Shown here: in pieces, positions 1 through 9,376 of the stretch
Position numbering within the stretch: position 1 is the stretch's first letter
Layout of the letters: the number at the start of each line of letters is the position of its first letter
Assembly: GCF_003337565.1 (NCBI RefSeq)
Contig: NZ_QPJL01000001.1
Location: forward strand, 186,001-250,000
Source of the DNA: Paracoccus lutimaris
GTDB taxonomy: Bacteria > Pseudomonadota > Alphaproteobacteria > Rhodobacterales > Rhodobacteraceae
DNA length: 64,000 bases
Direction: 5' to 3'
Made by a program: the position numbers and the translations under genes
The notes under the pieces: model-generated
Told to the model about the DNA's origin: nothing
What the model saw: the letters and a program-made list of their open reading frames with translations, nothing else
Databases searched by the model: none

Positions 1-51
1 GGTCGAGCAGGGCACAAGCTTGCCGCCCAGTACATTCAGGGACGGGTCCAT
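1..51 (-). CDS. DUF2237 family protein, N-terminal fragment (cut by window edge)
   Basis: Only the first 17 codons are inside the window. They read MDPSLNVLGGKLVPCST, which matches the usual opening of the small DUF2237 family (N-V-L-G-G-x-L-x-P-C-S-T). The ATG at 51 shares one base with the TGA of the upstream DUF2332 gene (TGATG), so the two are probably translationally coupled and follow pth in one transcript. The family has no established biochemical function. The fragment is too short for a firm assignment, but the conserved motif is specific. Confidence 0.7.
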   Translation of the reverse strand, partial: MDPSLNVLGGKLVPCST

Positions 52-1106
52 CAGCCGATCTCCCTTGGGGTCCAGTCGATCCAGCGGCCATGGAAATCGG
101 CGCGGCCCAGATCCCATTCCCGCACCGGCCCACCACGCCAGAGCCGCAGCCTCAAGGCGGCACCATCCCCACCGTCGCCCTCCATCGAGAAATGCGCCAG
201 GGGTCGTTCGGCACTCGCCTGCTGCCCGGCGGCCAGCAGGGCCTTTTCGATGCGTGCGCGCGTGGCATCCGGGAAATATTGCGCGGCAACCGTGTGATAG
301 ACCAGCCGACCATGAGTGGCGGGCGGGGCAAGCTGCGCCTCGAGCCAGTCTGCGGCGTCGCCTTGGTCGAGCGCAGGCCGGTGCCCCCCCGCAATCGCCA
401 GCGCCGATCGCAGCCGCCCCAGCCGGTCGCGCTGATCGGCCCAGACATAGGCCATCAGCCGAAACCCGTCGCGGCCTGGGTCCAGCGGGTTCAGATCGAC
501 CCCGCGCGCACTGGCGATGGTCAGGGGCTGCGGCGCAGGCGAGGCGCCCTGCCAGCGCGGCACCAGCCGCACATCCGAGATCCCGTCTCCGGCCAGCGCC
601 GGCTGAAATCCATCATCATCTGCAAGGCTGTAATGAGGAAAGTTCAGGTTCAGGCCGGCGCTCGCGCCCAGCTCCAGCGCATCATATGTGACCCCCGGCG
701 TTTGGTTGCCCAGAAACCACGCGGCCGCGATGATCGGACCGGATCGCGCGACCTCATTGGTCTGCGGCGGAAGCTCCAGCCATTCCAGAATATATCGGTC
801 ATGCGACTGAACAGCATCACGAATTTCCTGATCCAGATGCGCGCCACCACCCATGGCATAGGCTTGCGCCAGCTTGGGCGCGCGATCCGACAGCACCAGC
901 GCGTGCAACGCGCCGCAAAGCCGCAGCGGCACGGAATCGGCCCCCGGTCGGGGATCGCCCTGCCAGGTTTTGACGCGCCGCCCGACCGGGCCCTGATCGG
1001 CGGCGATGATACGGGTCAATGCCTCGCAGACGCGCGCGGTCAGGCCCGAACCCAACTCGCGGCAGGCCCGCGTCTGCAGGGCGAAGGCGTCCTGCCAGCC
1101 GCTCAT
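51..1106 (-). CDS. DUF2332 family protein
   Basis: This 351-residue soluble protein opens MSGWQDAFALQTRACRELGS and is rich in Ala and Arg. It resembles the DUF2332 family, which is common in Rhodobacteraceae and actinobacteria and has no proven function. Features consistent with the family are the LGASAGLNLNFPHY block near residue 145 and a glycine-rich segment preceding it. No signal peptide or membrane segment is seen. It starts inside the 3' end of pth (ATGA overlap) and runs directly into a DUF2237 gene, so it looks co-transcribed with pth. Assignment is from memory of family sequence patterns, and the function is unknown. Confidence 0.75.
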   Translation of the reverse strand: MSGWQDAFALQTRACRELGSGLTARVCEALTRIIAADQGPVGRRVKTWQGDPRPGADSVPLRLCGALHALVLSDRAPKLAQAYAMGGGAHLDQEIRDAVQSHDRYILEWLELPPQTNEVARSGPIIAAAWFLGNQTPGVTYDALELGASAGLNLNFPHYSLADDDGFQPALAGDGISDVRLVPRWQGASPAPQPLTIASARGVDLNPLDPGRDGFRLMAYVWADQRDRLGRLRSALAIAGGHRPALDQGDAADWLEAQLAPPATHGRLVYHTVAAQYFPDATRARIEKALLAAGQQASAERPLAHFSMEGDGGDGAALRLRLWRGGPVREWDLGRADFHGRWIDWTPREIG

Positions 1107-1816
1107 CGGAACCGCTCGCCCAAGGCGCGCAGACGGTCGGCAAAGCTGGGCGGCTCATCGGGCTGCTGCGGCCCCGGCGCAGGTTGCGACCTGGGCTTTT
1201 CGAGCGCATCGGCCACCGGGGCCTGCAGCCTTGTGCCGCTGTTGCGCGCTGGCGCGGTGCGGGCCGCGACGGCATTGGTGAAACGCGCATCCTCGCCCGC
1301 CGCCAGCGCGGGGGCGCCGTCCGAAATGCCGCGCAACAGATCGTCCAGCCCGGCTTCCTCGGCCTTGGCGAAATCCGACAACACATAGCCCGCGACGCGA
1401 TCCTTGTGGCCGGGATGGCCGATGCCGATGCGCAGCCGGCGGTAATCCTCGCCGATATGCTGGTGGATCGAGCGCAACCCGTTATGCCCGGCATGGCCGC
1501 CGCCGGTCTTCAGCCGCACCTTGCCCGGCGCCAGATCCAGTTCGTCATGCAGCACGATCACCTCGGCCGGGGGCAGTTTCAGATAGCGCATCGCCTCGCC
1601 CACGGATTGCCCCGACAGATTCATGAAGGTCGCCGGCTTGAGCAGCGTGACGCGCGTCTCCCCCAGCCGCCCCTCGGCGGATTCGCCCTGAAAACGCGCC
1701 CGCCACGGCCCGAAAGCGTGGTCCGAGGCGATGCGATCCACCGCCATGAATCCCACATTATGCCGGTTTTCTGCGTATTTCGGCCCGGGATTGCCCAGAC
1801 CCACGATCAATATCAT
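1103..1816 (-). CDS. pth: Peptidyl-tRNA hydrolase
   Basis: Pth releases tRNA from peptidyl-tRNA that has dropped off stalled ribosomes. The N-terminus MILIVGLGNPGPKYAENRHN carries the family's Asn10 and catalytic His19, and the FMNLSGQSVGEA and VLHDELDL blocks complete the active site. At 237 residues it is longer than the roughly 190-residue E. coli enzyme. The extra length is a C-terminal Pro/Ala-rich tail after about residue 190, common in alphaproteobacteria. The start codon is the only one that preserves the LIVGLGNPG beta strand. It is first gene of a minus-strand group with DUF2332 and DUF2237, and is divergent from clpP. Confidence 0.95.
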   Translation of the reverse strand: MILIVGLGNPGPKYAENRHNVGFMAVDRIASDHAFGPWRARFQGESAEGRLGETRVTLLKPATFMNLSGQSVGEAMRYLKLPPAEVIVLHDELDLAPGKVRLKTGGGHAGHNGLRSIHQHIGEDYRRLRIGIGHPGHKDRVAGYVLSDFAKAEEAGLDDLLRGISDGAPALAAGEDARFTNAVAARTAPARNSGTRLQAPVADALEKPRSQPAPGPQQPDEPPSFADRLRALGERFR

Positions 1817-2010
1817 GCGTTTCTCCGTCGCTGAGCGGCAGATTACCGGCTTGCGGGGATAGGGGCAATTTTTATCACTCTCTTGTCCTCGCAGCCCGGC
1901 GTTACTAAGACTCTGTCAACCTTTGGCGTCTAAAAGCAGTCCTATCGGACCGTGCCCGACGGGCGAATCGCGACAAGGGCAGGCGAGGCAGGGCAAAAAC
2001 AAGGACTGAC

Positions 2011-2640
2011 ATGCACGATCCGGCAGAATTCTACATGAACACCCTCGTCCCCATGGTCGTCGAACAGACCAGCCGGGGTGAACGCGCCTATGACATCTTC
2101 TCGCGCCTGCTCAAGGAACGGATCATTTTCCTGTCCGGTCCGGTCCATGACGGCATGGCGACGCTGATCTCGGCGCAGTTGCTGTTTCTTGAGGCGGAAA
2201 ACCCGACCAAGGACATCAGCATGTATATCAACAGCCCCGGCGGTGTCGTGACCGCGGGCCTGTCGATCTATGACACGATGCAATATATCAAGCCGCGCGT
2301 CTCGACGCTGGTGGTGGGGCAGGCGGCCTCGATGGGGTCGCTGCTGCTTTGCGCCGGCCAGCCGGGGCAGCGCTTCTCGCTGCCGAATTCCCGCGTCATG
2401 GTCCACCAGCCCTCGGGCGGGTTTCAGGGCCAGGCCACCGATATTCTGATTCACGCCCGCGAAACCGAAAAGCTCAAGCGGCGCCTGAACGAAATTTATG
2501 TAAAGCACACCGGCCGCACCCTGGAAGAGGTCGAACAGGCGCTGGAACGCGACCGCTTCATGTCGCCCGAAGAGGCCAAGGAATGGGGCCTGATCGACGA
2601 CATTCTCGTCGCGCGCGGCAAGGCCGAACCCGAGAAGTAA
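2011..2640 (+). CDS. clpP: ATP-dependent Clp protease proteolytic subunit
   Basis: ClpP forms the tetradecameric serine-protease barrel fed by ClpX or ClpA. The catalytic triad is visible as Ser107 (QAASMGS), His132 (VMVHQPSGG) and Asp181 (ERDRFMS). The 209-residue length and the INSPGG oxyanion loop near residue 74 are typical. An AAGGA ribosome-binding site precedes the ATG. clpX follows after about 160 nt on the same strand, the usual arrangement. The 194 nt upstream, shared with the divergent pth, must hold the promoter, but I could not identify a convincing heat-shock or housekeeping consensus. Confidence 0.97.
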   Translation: MHDPAEFYMNTLVPMVVEQTSRGERAYDIFSRLLKERIIFLSGPVHDGMATLISAQLLFLEAENPTKDISMYINSPGGVVTAGLSIYDTMQYIKPRVSTLVVGQAASMGSLLLCAGQPGQRFSLPNSRVMVHQPSGGFQGQATDILIHARETEKLKRRLNEIYVKHTGRTLEEVEQALERDRFMSPEEAKEWGLIDDILVARGKAEPEK

Positions 2641-2754
2641 ACCCCGCCAACTGCGACGAATGCAGGATGTTTTGGGGATTGTGACGGGCTGACAGCGCTC
2701 GTAACATAGTGTCGAAACGCGTAGGGCGCAGGTCCTGCACCAAAAAGGACGGTC

Positions 2755-2774
2755 GCCCGGCAGTCAGGCCGGGC
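2755..2774 (+). other. Stem-loop in the clpP-clpX intergenic region
   Basis: GCCCGGC at 2755-2761 pairs perfectly with GCCGGGC at 2768-2774 around a 6-nt loop. It lies 27 nt upstream of the clpX start and has no U-run, so it is more likely a leader hairpin, an mRNA-processing site or a stability element than a terminator. Confidence 0.4.
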
Positions 2775-2801
2775 CTCTGGAGCAATGCGAGGATCGAAGT
2801 A

Positions 2802-4067
<1,266 letters not shown>

Positions 4068-4092
4068 TTTCCGTGCTGGCACTCGACATTCC

Positions 4093-4124
4093 TGAGCCGT
4101 CCCATTGGGACGGCTCATGCTTTT
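4093..4124 (+). terminator. Rho-independent terminator after clpX
   Basis: TGAGCCGTCCC at 4093-4103 pairs perfectly with GGGACGGCTCA at 4107-4117 around an ATT loop, followed by TGCTTTT. The 11-bp GC-rich stem with a short T-run 26 nt past the clpX stop is a typical intrinsic terminator. Confidence 0.85.
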
Positions 4125-4499
4125 GGACGCTGCTTTCGGCTGGATTTTAGGGATATATCCGCCAGCTGACCAGGCGGGGTGTCCCCCGAAGAGCGATCGA
4201 CTGGAGACATCTCTGATGCTTGGTCCTCATTTGATTGCTCGATAAGACGCGAGATTGCGACGCTGATCTGTCTAGTGGCGCAGATACGGTGCATGTCGGG
4301 AGCCAGCGAAAGATGATCATTGCGCCTTGGCGTGCTGGCCCTTCAGACCAATGATCCACAGGTTTGCGGATCACATGCCCAACTCAGCCAGTCCCCGCAC
4401 GGCAATATCGCCGCAGCATGCCTGACAGGGCGCATCCTACTGGACCGCGGCGCAAAGATTTGCGATACCCGCTATGATATTGACCATGAGGTTTCAGCC
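4125..4499. other. 375-nt gap without a recognised gene
   Basis: Between the clpX terminator and NDUFA12 I see no convincing gene. A 75-codon open frame on the minus strand (4147-4374) has no recognisable motif and no ribosome-binding site. No tRNA cloverleaf was found by eye. The stretch looks less GC-rich than its flanks. It probably contains the promoter of the NDUFA12-mlaD-DUF2155 group, though no clear -35/-10 pair was found. A small RNA cannot be excluded. Confidence 0.4.
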
Positions 4500-4874
4500 A
4501 TGTCGCTCTTCATCCGTCTTCTGACCTGGTGGAACAGCCAGACCCTGAACACGCAGGTCTGGACCAAGCTTTACGGCGAAAAGGTCGGTGAGGACGATCA
4601 GGGCAACATCTATTACCAGTCGAATGGCGGCAAGCGGCGCTGGGTCATCTATAATGGTGAGGCCGAGGCAAGCCGCGTCGCGCCCGAATGGCATGGCTGG
4701 CTGCACCACACCTATAAGGAACCGCCGACCCGCGATCCGCTGACCCACAAGGCTTGGGAAAAGCCGCATGCGCCGAACCAGACCGGCACCCCCGAGGCCT
4801 ATCACCCCCAGGGCTCGCTTTATCGTGCCGATCCGGCCAAGCGCCGCGATTACGACGCCTGGCAGCCCGAGTAA
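4500..4874 (+). CDS. NADH:ubiquinone oxidoreductase accessory subunit, NDUFA12 family
   Basis: This 124-residue protein ([20 protein letters not shown]) is the bacterial homologue of the mitochondrial complex I accessory subunit NDUFA12/B17.2. Family hallmarks are the short amphipathic start, [40 protein letters not shown] and the C-terminal P-rich tail with [14 protein letters not shown]. Such subunits are known in Paracoccus complex I, on the matrix/cytoplasmic side. The start at 4500 matches the family N-terminus; the frame is open further upstream without homology. mlaD begins 4 nt after the stop, so the three downstream genes appear co-transcribed. Confidence 0.92.
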   Translation: MSLFIRLLTWWNSQTLNTQVWTKLYGEKVGEDDQGNIYYQSNGGKRRWVIYNGEAEASRVAPEWHGWLHHTYKEPPTRDPLTHKAWEKPHAPNQTGTPEAYHPQGSLYRADPAKRRDYDAWQPE

Positions 4875-4878
4875 GGTG

Positions 4879-5349
4879 ATGAACAGCGCCGCCGAACGGG
4901 CCGAGCTCTGGGTTGGCGCGGCCGTTCTGGCCGTTGCCGGCAGCTTTCTGGCTTGGTCCAGCGCAGGCAGCGGCTTTGCCGCACAGCTCAGCGGCGGCTA
5001 TGAATTGCGCGCGGCATTCCCGAATGTGGATGGCATCGAGGTTGGCACCGATGTGCGCGTGGCCGGGGTCAGGGTCGGCCGCGTTGCCGCAGTCGAACTT
5101 AACCCGCAGACCTATTTCGCCGAGGCGCGGCTACGCATCCCCGACAGCATCCGCCTGCCCAGCGACAGCGCCGCGCTGATCCAGTCGGACGGGCTGCTGG
5201 GCGGCTCGTATATCGAGCTGCAGCCGGGTGGCGCGCCCGAGAACCTTGAGCCGGGCGATGAGATCGAGGATGTGCAGGGCGCTGTCAGCCTGATCTCGCT
5301 GATGATGAAGTTCGTGGATTCGCAAGCCTCCGAGGATGGCAATGAATAA
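4879..5349 (+). CDS. mlaD: MlaD-type MCE-domain phospholipid transport protein
   Basis: This 156-residue protein has one N-terminal membrane segment (AELWVGAAVLAVAGSFLAW) followed by a single MCE domain (YELRAAFPNVDGIEVGTDVR). MlaD hexamers sit in the inner membrane as the periplasmic part of the Mla lipid transporter that maintains outer-membrane asymmetry. The LGGSYIELQPGG segment is characteristic. No mlaE, mlaF or mlaC gene is nearby, so it must pair with components encoded elsewhere. The start is ATG 4879, with GTG 4876 possible. It overlaps the next gene. Confidence 0.9.
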   Translation: MNSAAERAELWVGAAVLAVAGSFLAWSSAGSGFAAQLSGGYELRAAFPNVDGIEVGTDVRVAGVRVGRVAAVELNPQTYFAEARLRIPDSIRLPSDSAALIQSDGLLGGSYIELQPGGAPENLEPGDEIEDVQGAVSLISLMMKFVDSQASEDGNE

Positions 5350-5842
5350 GCATCTGACCCGCGCTGGCCTGTGCCTGCTGCTGGCCGCAACCCCGGTCCT
5401 TGCGCAGGATCTGGAGGAAGTCCCCGAGGAGGAAAGCCAGCTGATGGTTGATCCGGCCTTCAGCGACGACCCCAATGCCGTGGTGCCGGCCGAACCCTCG
5501 GCGGCCGAGCGCGAGGCGGCCGTGGCTGCGGCGCGCGGCCCGCAGACCGCGCGTGGCAACAGCGCTTTGCTGCGCGGGCTGGACAAGGTGACGGGGCAGA
5601 CGCGGGAATTGACGCTGGCCGTGGGCGAGTCGGTCGAATTCGGCCGGCTTGAGGTCCTCCTGGCGGAATGCCGCTTTCCGGCGGGTGATCCCAGCGCGGA
5701 CGCCTTTGCCGAGATGACGATCACTGACAAAAAGGCCAATGCGCGGGTGTTTTCCGGCTGGATGATTGCCTCGTCACCGGCGCTTTCGGCGCTGGACGAC
5801 CCGCGCTACGATGTGTGGGTGGTGTCCTGCACCAAGGCCTGA
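5342..5842 (+). CDS. DUF2155 domain-containing exported protein
   Basis: A signal peptide (HLTRAGLCLLLAATPVLA, cleaved before Q) is followed by an acidic linker and a C-terminal DUF2155 domain with VTGQTRELTLAVGESVEFG, two cysteines (LAECRF, VVSCTKA) and the FSGWMIASSPALSALDDPRYDVW block. The two cysteines may form a periplasmic disulfide. Function is unknown, though the gene recurs with NDUFA12 and mlaD in alphaproteobacteria. I chose ATG 5342 because GAGG lies about 7 nt upstream; ATG 5336 is also in frame. The 5' end overlaps mlaD, and the 3' end overlaps the convergent aat gene by 37 nt. Confidence 0.85.
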   Translation: MNKHLTRAGLCLLLAATPVLAQDLEEVPEEESQLMVDPAFSDDPNAVVPAEPSAAEREAAVAAARGPQTARGNSALLRGLDKVTGQTRELTLAVGESVEFGRLEVLLAECRFPAGDPSADAFAEMTITDKKANARVFSGWMIASSPALSALDDPRYDVWVVSCTKA

Positions 5843-6444
5843 GCCGCTGGCAGGGCATGGGCGGTGAAATCGGCGCGCTGCTTCAGCGCTTGGGCCAGTT
5901 GCCGGCGATATTCGCCGCGCGGGATGGTCTGCCCACCCATCGAGGCCAGATGCGGATTGGGATATTGCGTGTCCCACAGCACAAAGCCGCAGCGTGCCAG
6001 ATGCCCCGACAACCAGATCAGCGCCGCCTTTGAGGTGTTGTCCCGGCGCGAGAACATGCTTTCGGCAAAAAAGGCCCCGCCCAGCGACAGGCCAAATACC
6101 CCGCCGATCAGTGCGTCATCCTCCCGGATTTCCAGCGAATGGGCGTGACCCAAAGCGAAGAGTTCGGCGTAAAGCGCTAGCAGTTCGGCATTGATCCAGG
6201 TCTCGTCGCGATCGGCGCAGCCCTTGACCACGCCGATGAAATCGCCGTCGATGCGGGCCTGCCAGCGGCTGTGGCGCAAAAGCTTTCGCATCGAATGCGA
6301 GATATGGACACCGCCCACCGGCAGGACGCCGCGCTGGGGCGGCTCGAACCAGTAAAGATCGGATCCGCTGGCCGAGGCAGCCATGGGAAAGATTCCCATG
6401 GCATAGGCCTCAAGCATGGTTCGCGCCGTCAGTCCGCCAGCCAT
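5806..6444 (-). CDS. aat: Leucyl/phenylalanyl-tRNA-protein transferase
   Basis: Aat adds Leu or Phe from charged tRNA to proteins with N-terminal Arg or Lys, marking them for ClpAP through the N-end rule. The protein from 6444 is 212 residues, normal for the family. It has the motifs LEAYAMGIFPMA, YWFEPPQRGVLPV, GGVFGLSLGGAFFAESMFSR and LWDTQYPNPHLASMGG. The start is placed by homology (MAGGLTARTMLEAYAMG); ATG 6417 is an alternative, and no strong ribosome-binding site is visible at either. It lies 34 nt after accC and is likely co-transcribed with accBC. Confidence 0.93.
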   Translation of the reverse strand: MAGGLTARTMLEAYAMGIFPMAASASGSDLYWFEPPQRGVLPVGGVHISHSMRKLLRHSRWQARIDGDFIGVVKGCADRDETWINAELLALYAELFALGHAHSLEIREDDALIGGVFGLSLGGAFFAESMFSRRDNTSKAALIWLSGHLARCGFVLWDTQYPNPHLASMGGQTIPRGEYRRQLAQALKQRADFTAHALPAAQALVQDTTHTS

Positions 6445-6478
6445 GCGCGGGGCGTTTTTCTGGCTGCGCGCACCGGGC

Positions 6479-7837
6479 TTAGCCGGCGTTCTGGGCAGCC
6501 TTGGCGGCCAGCCATTTTTCCAGCCAATGGATCGAATAATCGCCCCTCTGGATATCGGGATTTTCCAGAAGCTCGCGGAACAGCGGGATCGTCGTGTCCA
6601 CACCGTCCACGATCAACTCGCCAAGGGCGCGTTGCAGGCGCGCCAGTGCCTCGGGCCGGTCGCGGCCATGTACGATCAACTTGCCGATCAGGCTGTCGTA
6701 ATAGGGCGGGATGCGGTAGCCGTCATAGATGGCGCTGTCCATGCGCACACCCAGCCCGCCCGGCGCGTGATACTGGCTGATCCGCCCCGGAGAGGGGGTA
6801 AAATTCGGCAGCTTCTCGGCATTGATGCGGACCTCGATGGCATGGCCATTGATCTTGAGGTCTTCCTGCTTGAATTCCATTTCCTCGCCTGCGGCGACCA
6901 GGATCTGCTGGCGCACGAGGTCCACGCCGAAGATTGCCTCGGTCACGGGATGTTCGACCTGCAGGCGGGTGTTCATTTCGATGAAATAGAACTCGCCATC
7001 CTCAAACAGGAATTCGATGGTGCCGGCGCCGCGATAGCCGAGCTTCGCCATGGCATTGGCGCAGATGCCGCCGATCTCGGCGCGCTGTTCGGGGGTGATG
7101 ACCGGGCCGGGAGCCTCTTCCAGCACCTTCTGGTGGCGGCGCTGCAGCGAGCAGTCGCGCTCGCCCAGATGCACGGCGCGGCCACGGCCGTCGCCAAAGA
7201 CCTGAATCTCGATATGGCGCGGGCGCTGCAGGTATTTCTCGATATAGACTTCGTCATTGCCGAAGGCAGCCTTGGATTCGGCGCGGGCGGTGCGGAAGGC
7301 GGTTTCCAGACCGGCCTCGTCCTGCGCCACCTTCATGCCGCGCCCGCCACCGCCGGCAGTGGCCTTGATGATGACCGGATAGCCGATTTCTTTCGCGACC
7401 CGCTTGGCCGCATCCACATCCGGCACGCCACCGTCCGAGCCGGGCACCACCGGGATGCCAAGCGCCTTGGCGGTTTCCTTGGCGGTGATCTTGTCGCCCA
7501 TGATGCGGATATGTTCCGCCGAAGGGCCGATGAAGGTGATGCCGTGATCCTCGAGCATCTGCACGAAGCCGGCATTTTCCGACAGGAAGCCATAGCCCGG
7601 ATGGATGGCCTGCGCGCCGGTGATCTCGCAGGCCGAGATGATGGAGGGCATCGACAGGTAGCTTTCGGGCGAGGGCGGTGGGCCGATGCAGACGGATTCG
7701 TCGGCCATGCGCACATGCATGGCGTCGGCATCGGCGGTGGAATGCACCGCGACCGTGGCGATGCCCATCTCGCGGCAGGCGCGGATCACGCGCAGCGCGA
7801 TCTCGCCACGGTTGGCGATCAGGATCTTGTCGAACAT
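6479..7837 (-). CDS. accC: Acetyl-CoA carboxylase, biotin carboxylase subunit
   Basis: AccC carboxylates biotin on AccB using ATP and bicarbonate, the first half-reaction of malonyl-CoA synthesis. The 452-residue protein has the N-terminal [16 protein letters not shown] fold, the ATP-grasp glycine loop GGGGRG at 162-167, Lys116 in the GDKITAK segment and the signature [14 protein letters not shown] at 287-300. It follows accB after 10 nt in the usual accB-accC operon. All expected catalytic motifs are present. Confidence 0.97.
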   Translation of the reverse strand: MFDKILIANRGEIALRVIRACREMGIATVAVHSTADADAMHVRMADESVCIGPPPSPESYLSMPSIISACEITGAQAIHPGYGFLSENAGFVQMLEDHGITFIGPSAEHIRIMGDKITAKETAKALGIPVVPGSDGGVPDVDAAKRVAKEIGYPVIIKATAGGGGRGMKVAQDEAGLETAFRTARAESKAAFGNDEVYIEKYLQRPRHIEIQVFGDGRGRAVHLGERDCSLQRRHQKVLEEAPGPVITPEQRAEIGGICANAMAKLGYRGAGTIEFLFEDGEFYFIEMNTRLQVEHPVTEAIFGVDLVRQQILVAAGEEMEFKQEDLKINGHAIEVRINAEKLPNFTPSPGRISQYHAPGGLGVRMDSAIYDGYRIPPYYDSLIGKLIVHGRDRPEALARLQRALGELIVDGVDTTIPLFRELLENPDIQRGDYSIHWLEKWLAAKAAQNAG

Positions 7838-7847
7838 GGCGCTTGCC

Positions 7848-8369
7848 TCACTCGACGACCATCAGGGGCGAGCCGAACTCGACCGGATTGCCGTCATCGA
7901 CCAGAATGCGTTTCACGGTGCCCGAACGCGGCGAGGGGATGTGGTTCATGGTCTTCATCGCCTCGACGATCATCAGCGTGTCGCCTTCCTTGACCTGCTG
8001 GCCAATGGCGACAAAGGGCGTCGCGCCCGGCTCGGCAGACAGGTAGGCGGTGCCGACCATGGGCGAGGTGACAATGCCCGGCAGGCTGGTCGGGTCCTCG
8101 CTGGCTGCCGGCGCGGCGGCGGGGGCTGCTGCCGCAGGGGCGGCGGCGGGCGCTGCGGCCATGGCCGGGGCCGGGGCATAGGCCTGAACGACCTGCTTGG
8201 ATTGCTTGGACAGGCTGACGGTCAGCCGGTCGTTCTCGTCATATTCGCGTTTGACGGTCAACTCGGTCAGGTCGTTGCGATTGAGCAATTCGGCCAGCGC
8301 CTGGATGAAGGCAACGTCACCCTCGTGAAGGCGCTTGTCGTGACCAGCGTGTTTGGAATCGTCGCTCAT
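7848..8369 (-). CDS. accB: Acetyl-CoA carboxylase, biotin carboxyl carrier protein
   Basis: AccB carries the biotin shuttled between AccC and the AccAD carboxyltransferase. In this 173-residue protein the C-terminal biotinyl domain has EAMKTMN, with Lys139 as the biotinylation site. An Ala/Pro linker at about 64-90 separates it from the N-terminal helical region. An AGAGGA ribosome-binding site precedes the ATG. The gene leads accB-accC, and the promoter should lie in the roughly 100-nt gap to the upstream acyltransferase gene. Confidence 0.96.
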   Translation of the reverse strand: MSDDSKHAGHDKRLHEGDVAFIQALAELLNRNDLTELTVKREYDENDRLTVSLSKQSKQVVQAYAPAPAMAAAPAAAPAAAAPAAAPAASEDPTSLPGIVTSPMVGTAYLSAEPGATPFVAIGQQVKEGDTLMIVEAMKTMNHIPSPRSGTVKRILVDDGNPVEFGSPLMVVE

Positions 8370-8468
8370 GCTGTCCTCTGATTGTCATTGTTGGGGCCGC
8401 GTTCTCTGCGCGGCGGCGTTTCAGCGCTTATAGACCGTCCCACAACCCAAGGGAAAGGGATTCGCCGC

Positions 8469-9365
8469 CTAGCGCCTGCGTTTCCAGCGCCGATGCACCC
8501 AGAACCACTGTTCCATATGGTCGCGGACCAGCCGTTCAAGGTCGTCATTCAGCGCCTGCATCATGGTGGCGGCGTCGCTATGGGGGATCGGCGCGCCCAC
8601 CTCGACGCGAAAGCTCAGCCCGTCGGGCTGCCGGATTCCGGCCACCGGCACGATCAGCGCGTCATAGCGGATGGCAAGCTCGGCCGGGGTCAGGACGGTC
8701 TTGCTGGGCAGGCCGAAGAATTTAAGCTCGGCGCCGTGGCCGTCATATTGATCGAAGCCCAAAGCCATCCAGCCGCCGCCCTTGAGAAAGCGCAGCATCG
8801 AGGCAAGCCCCGAGCGTCCGCGCGGGAACATCGGCTCGGCGATGGCGCGCATGGCGGGAATGTAATGGCGGTTGAAGGCCTCGTTGTTCATCGGCCGGTA
8901 CAGCGCCCCGACCGGCCAGCCGCGTCCCGACAGCGCCGCGCGCATGGCGTCGTAATTGCCGAAATGCGCCACCGCCAGAATGACCGGGCGCCCGGCCTGT
9001 GCGGCCTGTTCCAGCGCCGGCAGGCCCGGCCCGGTCAGGGGATCGGCCATGCGGATGCGGTCGGTGAATTCGGCCCCGGAATAGATTTCCGCCAGCGAGC
9101 GGCCGGCATTGGCGGGAACGGCGCGGGTCAGGCGGCGCACCTCATGCGCGGGCAGGTCGGGCCGGGCCATGGCCAGATTGTCGCGGATGCGCTGCCGCCA
9201 GCCGGCCAGCGGCCCCAGCACATGGGCAAAGAACCAGCCCATCAGCGGGATGCGGCGGTTATAGGGCAGGATGCGTGCCAGCCCCATGATCGCCAGAAAC
9301 GCGCCATTGGCGATGCGGTCGCGCAGGGCAACGGGTTCGGTTTCCGGGGTTTCGGTCTCGCTCAT
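8469..9365 (-). CDS. Lipid A biosynthesis-type lysophospholipid acyltransferase
   Basis: This protein of about 298 residues belongs to the LpxL/LpxM (HtrB/MsbB) acyltransferase family, which adds secondary acyl chains to lipid A at the inner membrane. The catalytic HX4D motif is present as AHFGNYD, with ALYRPMNNEAFN, FPRGRSGLASMLRFL and the C-terminal QWFWVHRRWKRRR typical of the family. I chose ATG 9365 because GGGAG lies 5 nt upstream; ATG 9380, which overlaps the exporter stop as ATGA, is nearly as good. Whether its acceptor is lipid A or another lipid is not certain. Confidence 0.85.
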   Translation of the reverse strand: MSETETPETEPVALRDRIANGAFLAIMGLARILPYNRRIPLMGWFFAHVLGPLAGWRQRIRDNLAMARPDLPAHEVRRLTRAVPANAGRSLAEIYSGAEFTDRIRMADPLTGPGLPALEQAAQAGRPVILAVAHFGNYDAMRAALSGRGWPVGALYRPMNNEAFNRHYIPAMRAIAEPMFPRGRSGLASMLRFLKGGGWMALGFDQYDGHGAELKFFGLPSKTVLTPAELAIRYDALIVPVAGIRQPDGLSFRVEVGAPIPHSDAATMMQALNDDLERLVRDHMEQWFWVHRRWKRRR

Positions 9366-9376
9366 GCGGCTCCCGC

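Noticed and set aside
2709..2801. An N-terminal extension of ClpX starting at 2709
   Set aside because: The 31 extra residues are not part of the family, and ATG 2802 has a good ribosome-binding site and gives the standard length.
4147..4374. A 75-codon minus-strand frame in the clpX-NDUFA12 gap
   Set aside because: No ribosome-binding site, motif or codon bias like neighbouring genes; reported only as an unexplained gap.
6416..7993. A 525-codon plus-strand open frame over accC
   Set aside because: It is antisense to accC, which has clear ATP-grasp and biotin carboxylase motifs. No ribosome-binding site or homology supports it.
8100..8180. GC-rich repeats near 8.1 kb as a repeat array
   Set aside because: They encode the Ala/Pro linker of AccB. 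The repetition is at protein level and normal for this subunit.
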